NCBI GenBank assembly: GCA_900617975.1
Contig: UZAE01000010.1
Coordinates: 1 to 64,000 of the forward strand
Direction: 5' to 3'
DNA: 64,000 nt
DNA from: Rodentolepis nana
Lineage: Eukaryota > Platyhelminthes > Cestoda > Cyclophyllidea > Hymenolepididae
A program made the position numbers and the translations under genes. Of this stretch, positions 1 through 12,100 are shown one piece after another; the stretch's first letter is position 1; every line of letters starts with the position of its first letter. The notes beneath the pieces were generated by a model. That model saw only the letters and a list, made by a program, of their open reading frames with translations, did not search any database and was not told where the DNA came from.

Positions 1-176
1 TGGCAGTTGACTTCTCACTTCAAACTACCATCACCCCATTACATGCCATATTCCACCACTTTCACAGTACTCACCCTTTTTCTACCTTTGTGTCTGTCTC
101 TTTTACATCCTTCACCCTTTTTCTACCTTTGTGTCTGTCTCTTTTACATCTGTGAATCACTCTTCAATAAATGAGG
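1..176 (+). repeat. Truncated copy of LINE-derived short retroposon with internal duplication
   Basis: Starts at the window edge inside the element (GGCAGTTGACTTC..) and continues through the pyrimidine-rich middle. A 39-bp unit (TCACCC..TTTTACATC) is present twice, at 71-109 and 112-150. The normal 3' part (GAAGTCAACTAAAGGGCTAATG) is missing and the copy ends near AATAAATGA. It lies about 55 bases from the unc-13 MUN exon, in the antisense orientation. Confidence 0.8.
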
Positions 177-230
177 GAAGAAGGCACATCTACAGCACGC
201 GGATGCATGAAATGCTCAAATAGAACTTAC

Positions 231-328
231 GTCATGGCCTGAAAGATGCTCTCGATGCCGTATCGCATGGCGAATTCGTCAGAGATTTCCTGACCGAGGG
301 AATCGAAAAAGACCCGCCAAAGTTCTTC
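231..328 (-). CDS. unc-13: unc-13 exon, start of MUN domain
   Basis: This 98-nt exon starts in phase 0 after an acceptor ending TTACAG and leaves two bases before a GTAAGT donor. It reads EELWRVFF.. then [20 protein letters not shown]. The [14 protein letters not shown] string is one of the most conserved stretches of Munc13 proteins and marks the start of the MUN region. The next exon would lie beyond the left edge, so the window cuts the gene here. Confidence 0.95.
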
Positions 329-3101
329 CTGTAAGGAATGAGACCAACATGATTTAACCTCAACAGCATTCGACTTAATGAAGACCCTGAAGTGTAATAA
401 CTATACTCACCGGCACTGATTTCCTTTTGGGTGTTTGGGTGGGCAAATAAACAGGAGGATTTTTTTCACACAGGTAATTAAATATACACTACAATAGAAA
501 GTGAATTCAAGAGAGCTCAAAATACTGTCATGCAGTATGCTACACAAACAAAATGCAGTGAAATTATTAACTGAACAATCTGGAAAAACAGACGAATTCA
601 CTAGAGGTGGATGCGCTAGTTGAAGGTCAGACGCATTTTTTCAAAGAATTAAAGCATAATTCTATTTCAATAGCAATGTGATAACCTTAGTCGTAAGTAC
701 CTGTAATAATGCATGAACATATCACATATATGCCTTTGAAATGACCCAAAAGGGTAAATAAGAGAAGAACTTAATACTCACTTCGTGGAGACATGTGTAT
801 TGAATGTGGTATGGAGCGGAGTTCTCTTCACCTTTAATTTCAATGGAAATATTCAGACGAATGGCCCCGGAAACAGCGGATTTGTCAGTTCGCTTTTCTA
901 GGAAGCATTATCAGGAAATTTGAAAGTTAATTATTATACACACACGGCTCAAATAAGTATCATCTATATATAAATATGTATTTACCGAGGTTGTACCACA
1001 AATCCATCTCTCCACCTAGGGTTCGTACTTCAATGATTGCCTGACCGAGGAAGTCATCCGATTCTCGGGTAAATTTCTGACGAATTTTAGACTTCAGATC
1101 GTTGTCTTCATCCCTAAAAGAGAAATAGAAAATGGAATATTCAAATTTGGAACCAAGCACAAATATCATCCTCTAATTATAAACCCCCTTTTTCTTTGGT
1201 GAAATTATAATCAAAGGTAGGAAAGACGAAATAAAATATTGGTTACAGGCTAAAGTTGGAATACAACAATGAACAGTAAACGTACCATATTCTGACCTTA
1301 ATTCGATCTGAGGCATTGTGACATTCGCTACAATATCGAAAATGAAGGAGATGATTATTAGTAACTTGCAAAGAGATTATCTCCATTTGCCATACTTTGC
1401 AAAAATTAACCAGGAGGAATGTCACAAAACTAATTGCGGGGGGGGGGATGGGGTAGGGGGGAATTCAAGCATTTGCCTTGATATGCGACTTCGAATTTAG
1501 CTGTGGTCTATTTAAATGTTTACGCGGTTCATTTATTGAAAACAGGAGTGCCTTGTACTACCTACTCACAGTTGGCCTATTAAAGATTTACTTAACGAGT
1601 GCAGAAGTAATTCGATTAGATAGTATTATTGCATAATCCAATTCATCTAAGGACTTTCCTGAGTTGAAACAATGAGCCCATGCAGTCATAGATTGGGTTC
1701 TATGTTAAGCGGCTGCGGATATTTTAGTAATACTTGATCCGTGATTTCAACATCTCGTCTTTGACAGTATGGCCATAAAATTGTTTTTTTTTGCATTTTA
1801 AAACAAGTTGATAGGATTTTGGTTGACCCTGGTGCGAGTATTTAAGCAATAAAATGGCAGAATCACATCTTGACAGTCTAATTAATAACTCGCCAACTAT
1901 GTCAGAGGTCATTGATGGGGAACCCATTGGTTCGTATTTAGTAAGTGGAATGGCTAGCCTCACTAGTCAAATTTGGCTAATTCTAGAAATGCTATAATTC
2001 AAGGTTATCACCAGAAAAATACTAAGATGCTACCTCTGTACAAAGATTGATATTGAAAATATTTTGTTCAATATATTTATGAGTGTTTTAAAAGCCTATT
2101 CAATAGATTTTTTACTCAAAGTTAGTGAAAGAAAAAAAGAGTGAACGCACAAGTAAAACTTTTCATCCCACGTGGGATTAAGTTCCTGAGGGACAGTTTT
2201 GGTACGTCGTCGAACCTTTCCAACCTGTACGGTTACGTAGGGATCACTTCGACCGCTCTTATCCTTCCCGATTAGGCCCTGTGCAGATTTAACTACAAAA
2301 TGAAAAAAAAACAGGATAAACGATTTACGGAAATTTTCATTGATCTAGCTAACTATTTAGGCTATAAGTGAAGCGAGTAGATAGTAATTGAGATCTCTTA
2401 AGAGTCTATTAGAGTTCGTAAATCATTGACTCTTGAAGGAGTAACAATACGACGACGTCAATTTTGTTTGCTTTAACTCCCTAAACGTGACTTCCAGAGT
2501 GAAAAAGACCAGGTTTCTTTGTTTGATGTTAATCATTTAAGGCCCAAGAGCATTCGACGTAAGAAAATAGTTGCCCAGGATTAATAATGCTTAGCGGGAA
2601 AAATCATAAAAAACATACTTGGGATAGAAGAGGACAATGAAAACCTAGACCTTGGAGCAATAAAGAGCCATTTAATCTTAAAACTAGCGGCCAATCATCA
2701 CCCGATTAGACATGACTGATGTTCCACAAAGAAACACTTCGTATTAATATCTGAAATTCAAGATATTTATTAATATAATGGGCTGGCTTCCCCAGCAACC
2801 TTCAGGCTGCTCTGGTTATATAAACGGCGTAGTCTACATTTATCCAGTCCTAATGACAGCACTTTTAGAGGTAAAATCTTTCTGCATCTGCGTTTTAATC
2901 AGGATGATAAGTCCTCATTAAGTTGAAGCCGTTGAAGTCGAAATTTATTTTTCAGTGTCCTCTCGCATCGCACATTTGAACAAAGATATTTTTTAGCGTA
3001 TTGATTGTCAGAAGTGCTTTAGGGCATGACTCCAGATAAGCAGTCGCCCTGGTACCTATATTTAGTCTATGCCCATGCGTAGTTAGGGAGGACTCTCCCC
3101 C

Positions 3102-3132
<31 letters not shown>

Positions 3133-6100
3133 ACCACCACCACCACCACCACCATCACCCACCGATGCTACCCAATAACTTGCTTTTATGTTAAAATCAT
3201 TGTTACAGCCCACTTTTCTCCTGAGGAAATAAGGAGAGTTACGATGTTAGCTACAAATACCGATCTTCACTTTTCTAGCATATTTTGGTAGAGCCCAATT
3301 AGACATATGGCGATGCATTCAATTGCAAATTGATTCGAAACTCATTGACCTACATATTTATGATCCCCCCAGACTTTGAGTTAAATTGTTTTAAGTACTA
3401 TTTCCTTATGGCCTCGACAATAAGAGCAGCTTTTGTTGAATTTTCTGGAGTTAAAGGTTCTCCCCTCTCCGCTTGGGAAGACTGTTTGAATTTTCGGTGC
3501 TTGTTAGACAGCAATATGCTTCTTTATGACCTTTAAAATGGTGGTTAAATAGACTTGCGTACCTCATATAGTCGATCCGTTGAATTAAATTTAATTAGCA
3601 TTTTATGATAATAATAATAATAGTAATTAAAGTAGATAGAAGCTAAAACAAAACTGCAAGAGGCCACGCTTGGAGTTTTTTGTAAGCCCCGATTATAAAC
3701 CCAAAAAATTAAAGTCAGACAGCAAAATTCTGCGGAGTACATTGTAAACATTTTACGTGGAATTGAGATGCAACTTGTCATCTAATCTCTGAAGTGACCT
3801 TGAGCGCATTTTAAGGAAAAAATACTAATTTGACAATTAATTCTGCTTAAAGAGAGAAGGTGAGTAAAAAAGCCGACAGTGTAACTGTGCTTTATTTTTA
3901 AATCAGAATTGTTGGAGGAAAAATTAGAGACTTCTGTAATTTTCAAACTGGAATAAAGTCGCTTACATTGTGGCTTTTCTGCAGAAGGTGGGCCAAATAA
4001 ATGGCTTCTTTTAACTTCAGTGTCCAATTGGATATTACGTGAAGCAGTTCCCTTTTGTAATCTTTTGTTCAAACGCCTAATATAATTAGTTTAATTTATA
4101 AGCCCAATCTCACATAGGTGATGGAATGTGAAGGAACAGATAATTTAAAATTAGAACACCTGTTACCTGTCTCCATGAGGAAAACGAAACTTAGTGACAG
4201 CAAATTGAATATACTTTTCTTTATTAAGGGAAGCATCAAGCCTCTTCAGACACCAAACTATACCGTTGTGACTTCGCATTGACTGCAGTTTGAAGTACTC
4301 TTATAGTTGACCTTTATAGCATAGAGAGGTCAAACTGGCATTAATCGAACTAATTTCCATTCGCTTAGGTCCTTCGGTTGTTTTGCTCACCACCAACACC
4401 CACCTCCTAAAGAACTCTTTGAAACCCCACTGATGTCAATATAAATCTATGCTACTAAATTACTATTTAACACTTGTTTTATTTCGTAATCAATCAAAAT
4501 GAAAGGCGTTATTCGAGAATTTAAACTTCATGTTTGCATAAATGTAAAATCTCGAAACGAAATGACCAAATTTAATCTATGGAAAGTTACGCATGAGACT
4601 CACTAACGTAAGGCAAGCACTTGACTACTTTACACATAACCTTTTAACTCAGTGAAGTAGGTTTACCAATTTGGTGTGTGTGAGCTGTAGATTGCCCAAC
4701 GAGGTAGCACTTTAAGTAATATGTCAACTGCCCCTATTATAGCAATTATTTCCTTTTATTGACAAATAAATTAACTGATTGAGAAAATGGGACGGAACTC
4801 TCCACCTCCCCCCCTCCTACTCCCCTCAAAAATGTTGCTTGAATCTGCTCCCAATGGAACTCTAATAGAGGCTATAAAGCCAGCCCATGAGTGACCTAAA
4901 TAAGAGACACTATAATTAAAAGCAAAAGAGGAGGGGGGGGGGAGAGAGGCGTGCTTGTATTGAGCCCATTCTCAATTAGCGAGATAAAAGATAAAAATAC
5001 AAAGAAAACACATGCAACTCCATTTAGAGGACAATTTTCCTGTTCAAATTAAAATTCATTTAGCGAAACACGTTTAATCAATCTAATGAACCACTTCGAG
5101 GTAAGATAACCTCATGTGCAATAATTTTCAATTTATTAATTTGACTGTAGCCCGAAATTAATTAATAATACACGTTGGAGCCAATAGCAAGACTTGTAAT
5201 TGAATTGACGTCTGGAGTGGGGCGATTTAAAATTACTATAATTATGTTTATTTGAATATAAGATTTATGTAGAGCTAAAATAATTATAGGCCAAAACTTA
5301 CTACTGACACGTATCCATAGAGAACGTCCCATAAAAGTGACATTTATCCCAAGCAAACACACTCCAAGACCCAGGACTAAGTTTGGCTAGATATCCTCAC
5401 ATAAAACTTTTGATACTCTTACGAATAACTAGATGGAAGGAGGTGTCAGTACCAATAGCGAGAACCCAGTGAAATACAATAAAGTGGCTGACCGATTTTG
5501 GGCACTTTATCCAACTACAGTTAGTGTAAAGAAATATGGTAAACGAAACCTATGAGACTGGGTACACAGGTACCACACTGCCTCCCACCTAGCCAACCAA
5601 TTTCAAACGCCCGTTTATACTCGGTTCTTGATTCAGTCCGCTACTCTGCAAGAATATAATTCTTCTGAACAAACTGTCTTTCATAAGTATTTTAATCCTT
5701 CTCCTGTAGCAGATATTTAGTGTTGCAGTCCCGTGGCAGCGCATAGAGAGTTGCAATTAGCACTCTAACAGTTGACGATTTTTCGAAAACACAACCTGAA
5801 TTTACACAGAAATATATTATACTTTTACAAATATGACAATGCTTGCATTAGAGCCAGGTTTTAAAAGGGTTGAAAGTTTAGACCTTCGAACACCAATATG
5901 AAAAAGTGAGAAAACATGATGGAAACAGAACGCTCCAATTTACCTTTCCTAACTTTCGTATTCTGATACTTTCCTATTTTAGATCATTTTCCACAGTTGA
6001 GAGTTGAGCATTCTCGCTTTGGCAATGAAAGATCAATTACTGATCTAACTATTCATCAATGAAGTTGAAATAGTTTGCGACTAGCATGCTTTGGGAATGA

Positions 6101-9100
6101 AACCCTGCCATTTGTAATGGCGCATAAATATTACCTTTTGTTAACTTTGTGGAAAAACTACGAGAACAAAGTCGACAGACGAAAGACGGGTGTATTCACT
6201 ATGGAAAATTTTCTAATTCTAAAAATAAATAAATAACTTTATAAGAAAAGTGTCAATAATGCATGCAGCGATTCTCATCAGTGATGATTCGGTAAATAGT
6301 TATACTAACAGGAACGATTAATACTAGTCAGTACGAAGTTTGCATCAGAAGACATCAGTAGAGAATTGAGCATCGATTAATCACTCCTCCGTTGGAACAG
6401 TGGATAACCTTCCTTTCTGCCAAGACAGAGGTCACAAGATCGGAGATGGCTGATGTGTGCCCCGTGATGTGAATGATTAGCCATGCTTATCGAATAAAGT
6501 TGCAGAAAATAAGGCTGCAGGCTATATTCCTTCTAACTAAGTGTTGCTATTGTACTTAGTGGATTTAGTTCATCAGACATAGAAAACACGAACTGTGCAA
6601 TTAAGCACTAATACAATTTGTTTGTGACCTTGAACTATACGAATGGGACAGAAATACAAATCGAAGGGATGTATAACTGACATAAATAGTAGATTCTACT
6701 TTCTGACTCCTTAAATTCATTTTTTACTCCATTATCAGTTTCTTCTCACCAGTTGTCGAATTTTCCAATACACCCTTAAGTATATTCACTATCGGAAGTT
6801 GTCTAATTTGGGGTATTGCTTTAAGAAGCATTAAGTGAGAATAGGCTACTTTAATCGCCATTCTTTTGCGAATTGGCAGTGCCCCATTTTAATTTCGGTT
6901 AAAATTCATTGAGTCAAGATATTGGGGAGGAGCTCGGGGGGGGGGGGAGGGTTCATCCGTGAAGTTGCATTTCGCCCCATATTCACCTTCGAGCTACCCA
7001 CTGGTCCCATCACCTGATTTACCGTCGCTTAAAACACACAAACACCGATCTTCTTTCTGCATTCTGGTTCCGGTCAGCACATTGATTCCTAATCGCATAA
7101 GCGATGCATGTGGAAATATTGAAGATATTTAATCAGATTTATTTAAAATTTCGCATTCACATGGAAGTTTCTCGGAGAGAGGAAACACACTGATACAAGC
7201 TATTACCTTGAATTTGTTTTAGTAGATATCTTCAAATCCGGGGTGTGCGATAGACTTACCTCCACGTGGTGCACCCTGGGCAACGTATACTCATACGGCA
7301 AAAAAGTCTATAAATCGGCAGTTGACTTCGGACTTCAAACTACCATGACCCTATTGAATTTCATATTCGAATAATTCCACAGTATTCACCTCACCTTTTT
7401 CTCTACCTTTGTGTCCGTCTGTCTCTTTTACGTCTGTGTATCATTATTCTTCCCCCTCTCGACTTTTTACCAGTTGGATGTTCCTCCTCCCCTCTGTGTA
7501 GCCCGAAGTCAACTAAAGGGCTAATAATACCTATCATAATGCCTGCCATTTGAAATAAATAAATAAATATATATATCTTCAAATCCATATTGCAGTCATA
7601 GCGAATATACAACTTCCAATATTCATCAGAGAGATCCAATAATATAATTAACAACGTGCTTTAAGCATTCTGAGGATTCGACAATAGACGTCAGTTGGAC
7701 AAAATTCTAGAAAACCTCTTTCAACATGTAGAAAAATTTTCGAGTCCGAAATGTGTACTCACACACCAAGTTAGGGAGGGCATTTGATTCATTTTCAGAG
7801 TTTTGAGGCTCCATTGAAATAGACAGAACCATAATAATTTTGCTGAAAGATATGAAACTACGTTTGGAAGGGTGAGACTTTTAGCCTTCCATATTTAGTA
7901 GTTCCAATCCTGCGTAACAAAAGACTGACATTTTCTTCATTTGAGATACGAGCAAGGCCGCTTCGTAAAAGCATTCTTACATTTTTCAAACCAATTCATA
8001 CAGGTTTAATCTTCTTCTAGATAAAAGCAACACATTCCATATTCTGTGAACAAAAGAATCTGATAGTGGCTGGAGATTGGGAATATCCGAGTTTCCAATT
8101 TCTACATTAATGTTATGGCAAAAATTTTCCCACAGTCCCATCTGAATTACTTATTGTTTCTTCCATGTTAATTCATTCTGCTATTTCTGTTTCACTAACA
8201 CAAGTTAGAAAAGTTTAACAGTCAAAATCATTCTTAGGGGCATCTTTTGTGATCATGCTTTCTCAGGTGGAAGATCTGAGATTTTACTGAGCGGTGCGAC
8301 CTGAGAAATTCATTTTGTATTTTCCAAATTGTAATGTATTACATATGAATTTATTAATGCAGCATCCATAGAGCACTAACTGGCTCGAAAAGCCTAATTT
8401 GATCAATGATGAGCACCTTAGGGTCCAGAAGCAAGCAATAAAGGAGGATAAAAGGATTCGAGATGCCAAACCACAAAAAGAACTTCACACAAACTGTTAA
8501 TCTTTTTCCGGATTAATTTCAAGACCAAAAGGAAGATGACAATTAGAGTTCAGAGGCCCAGAGTCAAAGCATTTTCTCGGAATGATAAATTACCAGACCC
8601 TAGCTCTTAACCTTTCGACAACCAAGCCTAAGTCGATCCCGACAACTGTCGACGCTCGGACGAGGTCTTGATCAATTTTATGACAATCTTTGCCTGAACT
8701 AATGCTGTGGTAACTGCCATTCACCTTTCTATCCCGATCTGAGCCAAATGCAACGGTACAAATTCATAGAAGTAGTACAAATCGGCTCTAATTTTGGAAA
8801 AAGTAATCCATATGCCTAATTATTCAATCATCCATCCATTCAACCCACCGGTGATCGCCAATTTGGCAGACCATTGAGATGCCCCCGAGAGAATGGACCG
8901 CTCAACTTCAGCTAGACGTTCTGCTCGAGCTGCCTCATCATTTCCATCAATTTTAAAGATATCGAAAATGGCTGCGAATATGTCCGATCGATCGGCCAAA
9001 CGTCGTTGGATTAGCGAACGCATTGAGTTCATTGCTGCGGCGGCTTTATCCTCAGCGCCATGTCGAGACGACTTCTCCGCTGAGCCTAATGAAAAGAGTA

Positions 9101-12100
9101 AAGCAAATTGCAGAAATATTTTCTTAAATTCATTTTGAAAAATTTAACAGCATGATGTCCCATAGAAAAAACCGCATTATACCGACTCTCTATGGCTTAA
9201 AAGTAACCTAATCCAATCATGGTCTACCTTACCACTGCATGTACATCGATAAACAACATTCTCTTGACTTCTGAGATTTCAGACTCATACGCTGACTACT
9301 CGATGTACTTGCCCAAAATGTTACACAGTTATCTATCTGGAAGGACTCAAACAAGCAAGTTACAAGTTTCAAAAATAAAGGAAGTTGGCACACACCTAGG
9401 TGCACCAAACGAGGGTACATTGTCTAGATTAGGCTAAAAGTCATCGGCAGCTAACGCATTTAGAGTAGACAGGCAGTGTCTCTTCCCATAAGCCTGGCTT
9501 ACATTTGTGATGTGCCTACTTATAAGCGTTCTATTCCACTGAGTGTGTCTTGTCTTGGGATGATCATTTCCTTCAGGGGGTCTCTGATTTGGCCTATTTT
9601 TTATCGAAAATAAGCGGTCTAGATAAAAATCTTTATAGCTCTGACGGTGTTCTAACACTCAAATACCAATAATAGGAATACAAATTAAGTGTTTAGTTTG
9701 TTAAGATGTCTGCTTTAATTTCTTTTCCTGGGTGGGAATTACCTAGACATGTCCAGGGGCAGGTGATTTTACTGACGAAAAGTGCGCTTAATTTAGAATA
9801 CCACCTTTCACGTGTAATTTTTTTGCAAATTAAAAACTGGCCGGTGACGTAGATTAAAACAACATCCTACTTAGCCAACACCTTATGAAAATGTATTAAC
9901 TATGCTGCTTGTAAGATGGTCATCATATACCCTAAACGTAACATAACACCCTATTTTGGTGGCATTTTATTTCTCCAATCCCTCAAATTTAAAAATAAAC
10001 TACCCTTTGATATTCACCCCCATAATAATAGAACTTGGAGAGGGCAGTGTGGAGCTTCCAAAGCTACAGCTGCAAAATTGTGGGGAAGAAATTTGACCAA
10101 CTTAGTTCTTGAAGTTAAAATTGGTTTTCCGGTGCTTTGCGCCATTAGGGTATTTGTGGTGTTAATTGGGATTAGACATTAAATGCCATCGAGAATGGGG
10201 AACGCTTGCATTAACAAAGAAGTGCATTCGCTTTCAAAAACATACCACTTGTACTTTCACAAAATTCGCTTATTTTTTCAAAACACGGAGTCGATACGGA
10301 TTGGAGTACGATTGACTACGATTTTGGCGTTCGCAAAGTTAAGGAGGTAAAATTAGTAGAAAAGTGGTCAGATACATTTTTTGTGTTTCTTGGTAGAACA
10401 GTAAAATTAAGGAGAGGTAAACTGTAAGTCAAACAGAATAAAATACTATTTTAAATCTTTGTTTGTAGATTTTTTATTTACAATTTTTACTAAATTAAAA
10501 AGTGTTTGTGCAAACATCGGGTTAGACGAGGTTAATATATCATTAAAAATACACTGCTAAGTAAAATTAGAAATGCTTTAAAAGTGTCCAGAGTAAGCCA
10601 AGACAAGCTTCGTTGGAATTATATTTAGAAAAGAGCAATTGTTGAGAGTGATATAAAGTTAATTTCTTTCCACATGTTAAACCTAAGTCGTTTCTTAAAA
10701 GTTTCCTTCAAATAAACTATGAAGATGTGAATATATAAAAGAACACATCAATTGGAATTAAATATATCGAGTGGTTGAAGGTTTAGTCACATCTAATAGT
10801 ATCTTTAAGCTAACTGAAATTACTGTGATCCCGTGAGCGATAAATAGTTGACGAACTTCCATGCATTCTTAGAAATGCTTTAAGGAAATGAATTCTGAAC
10901 GACATTATTCGATTTGTGCTTTAAATGAAATTGATTGAAAGCGAACTTGTTCATTGAAGCTAAGACTTTGCATTGGTGCACAGTATATTTCACAGGCTTA
11001 AATCGACAGCTGATGCCAAATATATCATATACCAACCATTGAACATAAACTATGCACCTAATTTCAGGTAATAAAGAGAGAAAATGCTTGACAAATCCAA
11101 TTATTGTGTATAAAAGCATTAAAGTATATAAAGTGAATTAAATATTTAAATTTTAAGGGATGAATATAGACTTAGAGGCTGGTGGGTGGTCGCGGAAGCA
11201 ATATGGGAAAGATTTGAATCTGATGGCAAAGTGAACAGACAACTTAAAAACAGTAATTCAAGAATTTAAAATTTAATCAAGTCGATAAGTATTGCAGCAC
11301 TATCATTCAACAACTCTAAAATGTTGAAACTCGTTGAAAGACAGAATGATTCATCATTTCCGGGGACAATCTGTTCATAAAATTACACTATACACTTCAA
11401 GGAAATCATGAATCTTATTATCACATTAAATTTGAAAAAAGCTTAACCTTGATTTAACGCATGTGATAGGTACTTTATCAATTAGCACATTTATTTACAA
11501 TCTTGGATAAATGAGACTAAGACCATATCAATTCAGCGCAGTTTTCTGCAGTACGAATTCTGTACTTAAATTGTAAAGAATAACGAGCAATTACAATAAC
11601 CAATACACCTCTAGTTAAAAGCTGTCAAAAACCATAACGCTAGGGTATAAGCTAAGTACCTCTAGAAGGCGTAAATAAAAAATAAGACATATGAGTAATA
11701 AATGGCATGCTTTTAACTTCTATGACCATAGGTAATCATTAACCAATAAAGATTTGAAACGACTGAGCAAAATATCTGCATACATCGTTGAAGAAGCATT
11801 CTTTTATGCCGGGAGAAATTCCTTAAGAAAAAAAGCATCTTTCTAAAAGTCTAGAAGAAAGCAGTAGTCTGCATACTAATTGAAACGCTAAGTTTTGAGT
11901 GGGAGAGTAAATCTTTAATTCAGCTACAATAATGTAAATAAGCTAGAGAAAAAAAGAATTCAAGTGAACAGAACGTGGAAAACTTTGAAATAGGCAAGTT
12001 GATTGCATTATAGTAAAGCCAAGGAAGTGAAAAATTAATGATCAATAATTAGCCTCAACTCAAGTAGTCAGATTTTATTTCCAATCATTCGACTTTAAGA

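Larger units (their letters stand above)
2293..8848 (-). other. unc-13 intron, 6.5 kb
   Basis: Non-coding apart from the retroposon at 7240-7572 and the poly-C, poly-G and ACC tracts. C2B homology is continuous across the junction, so no constitutive exon is missing. Confidence 0.85.

Noticed and set aside
2952..3158. Minus-strand frame with a poly-glycine/valine stretch
   Set aside because: It is produced by reading the poly-C and ACC microsatellite; no coding support.
7240..7320. Retroposon head considered as a tRNA-derived promoter
   Set aside because: No match to the B box (GGTTCGANTCC-like) and no cloverleaf. The head is better explained as a LINE 5' end.
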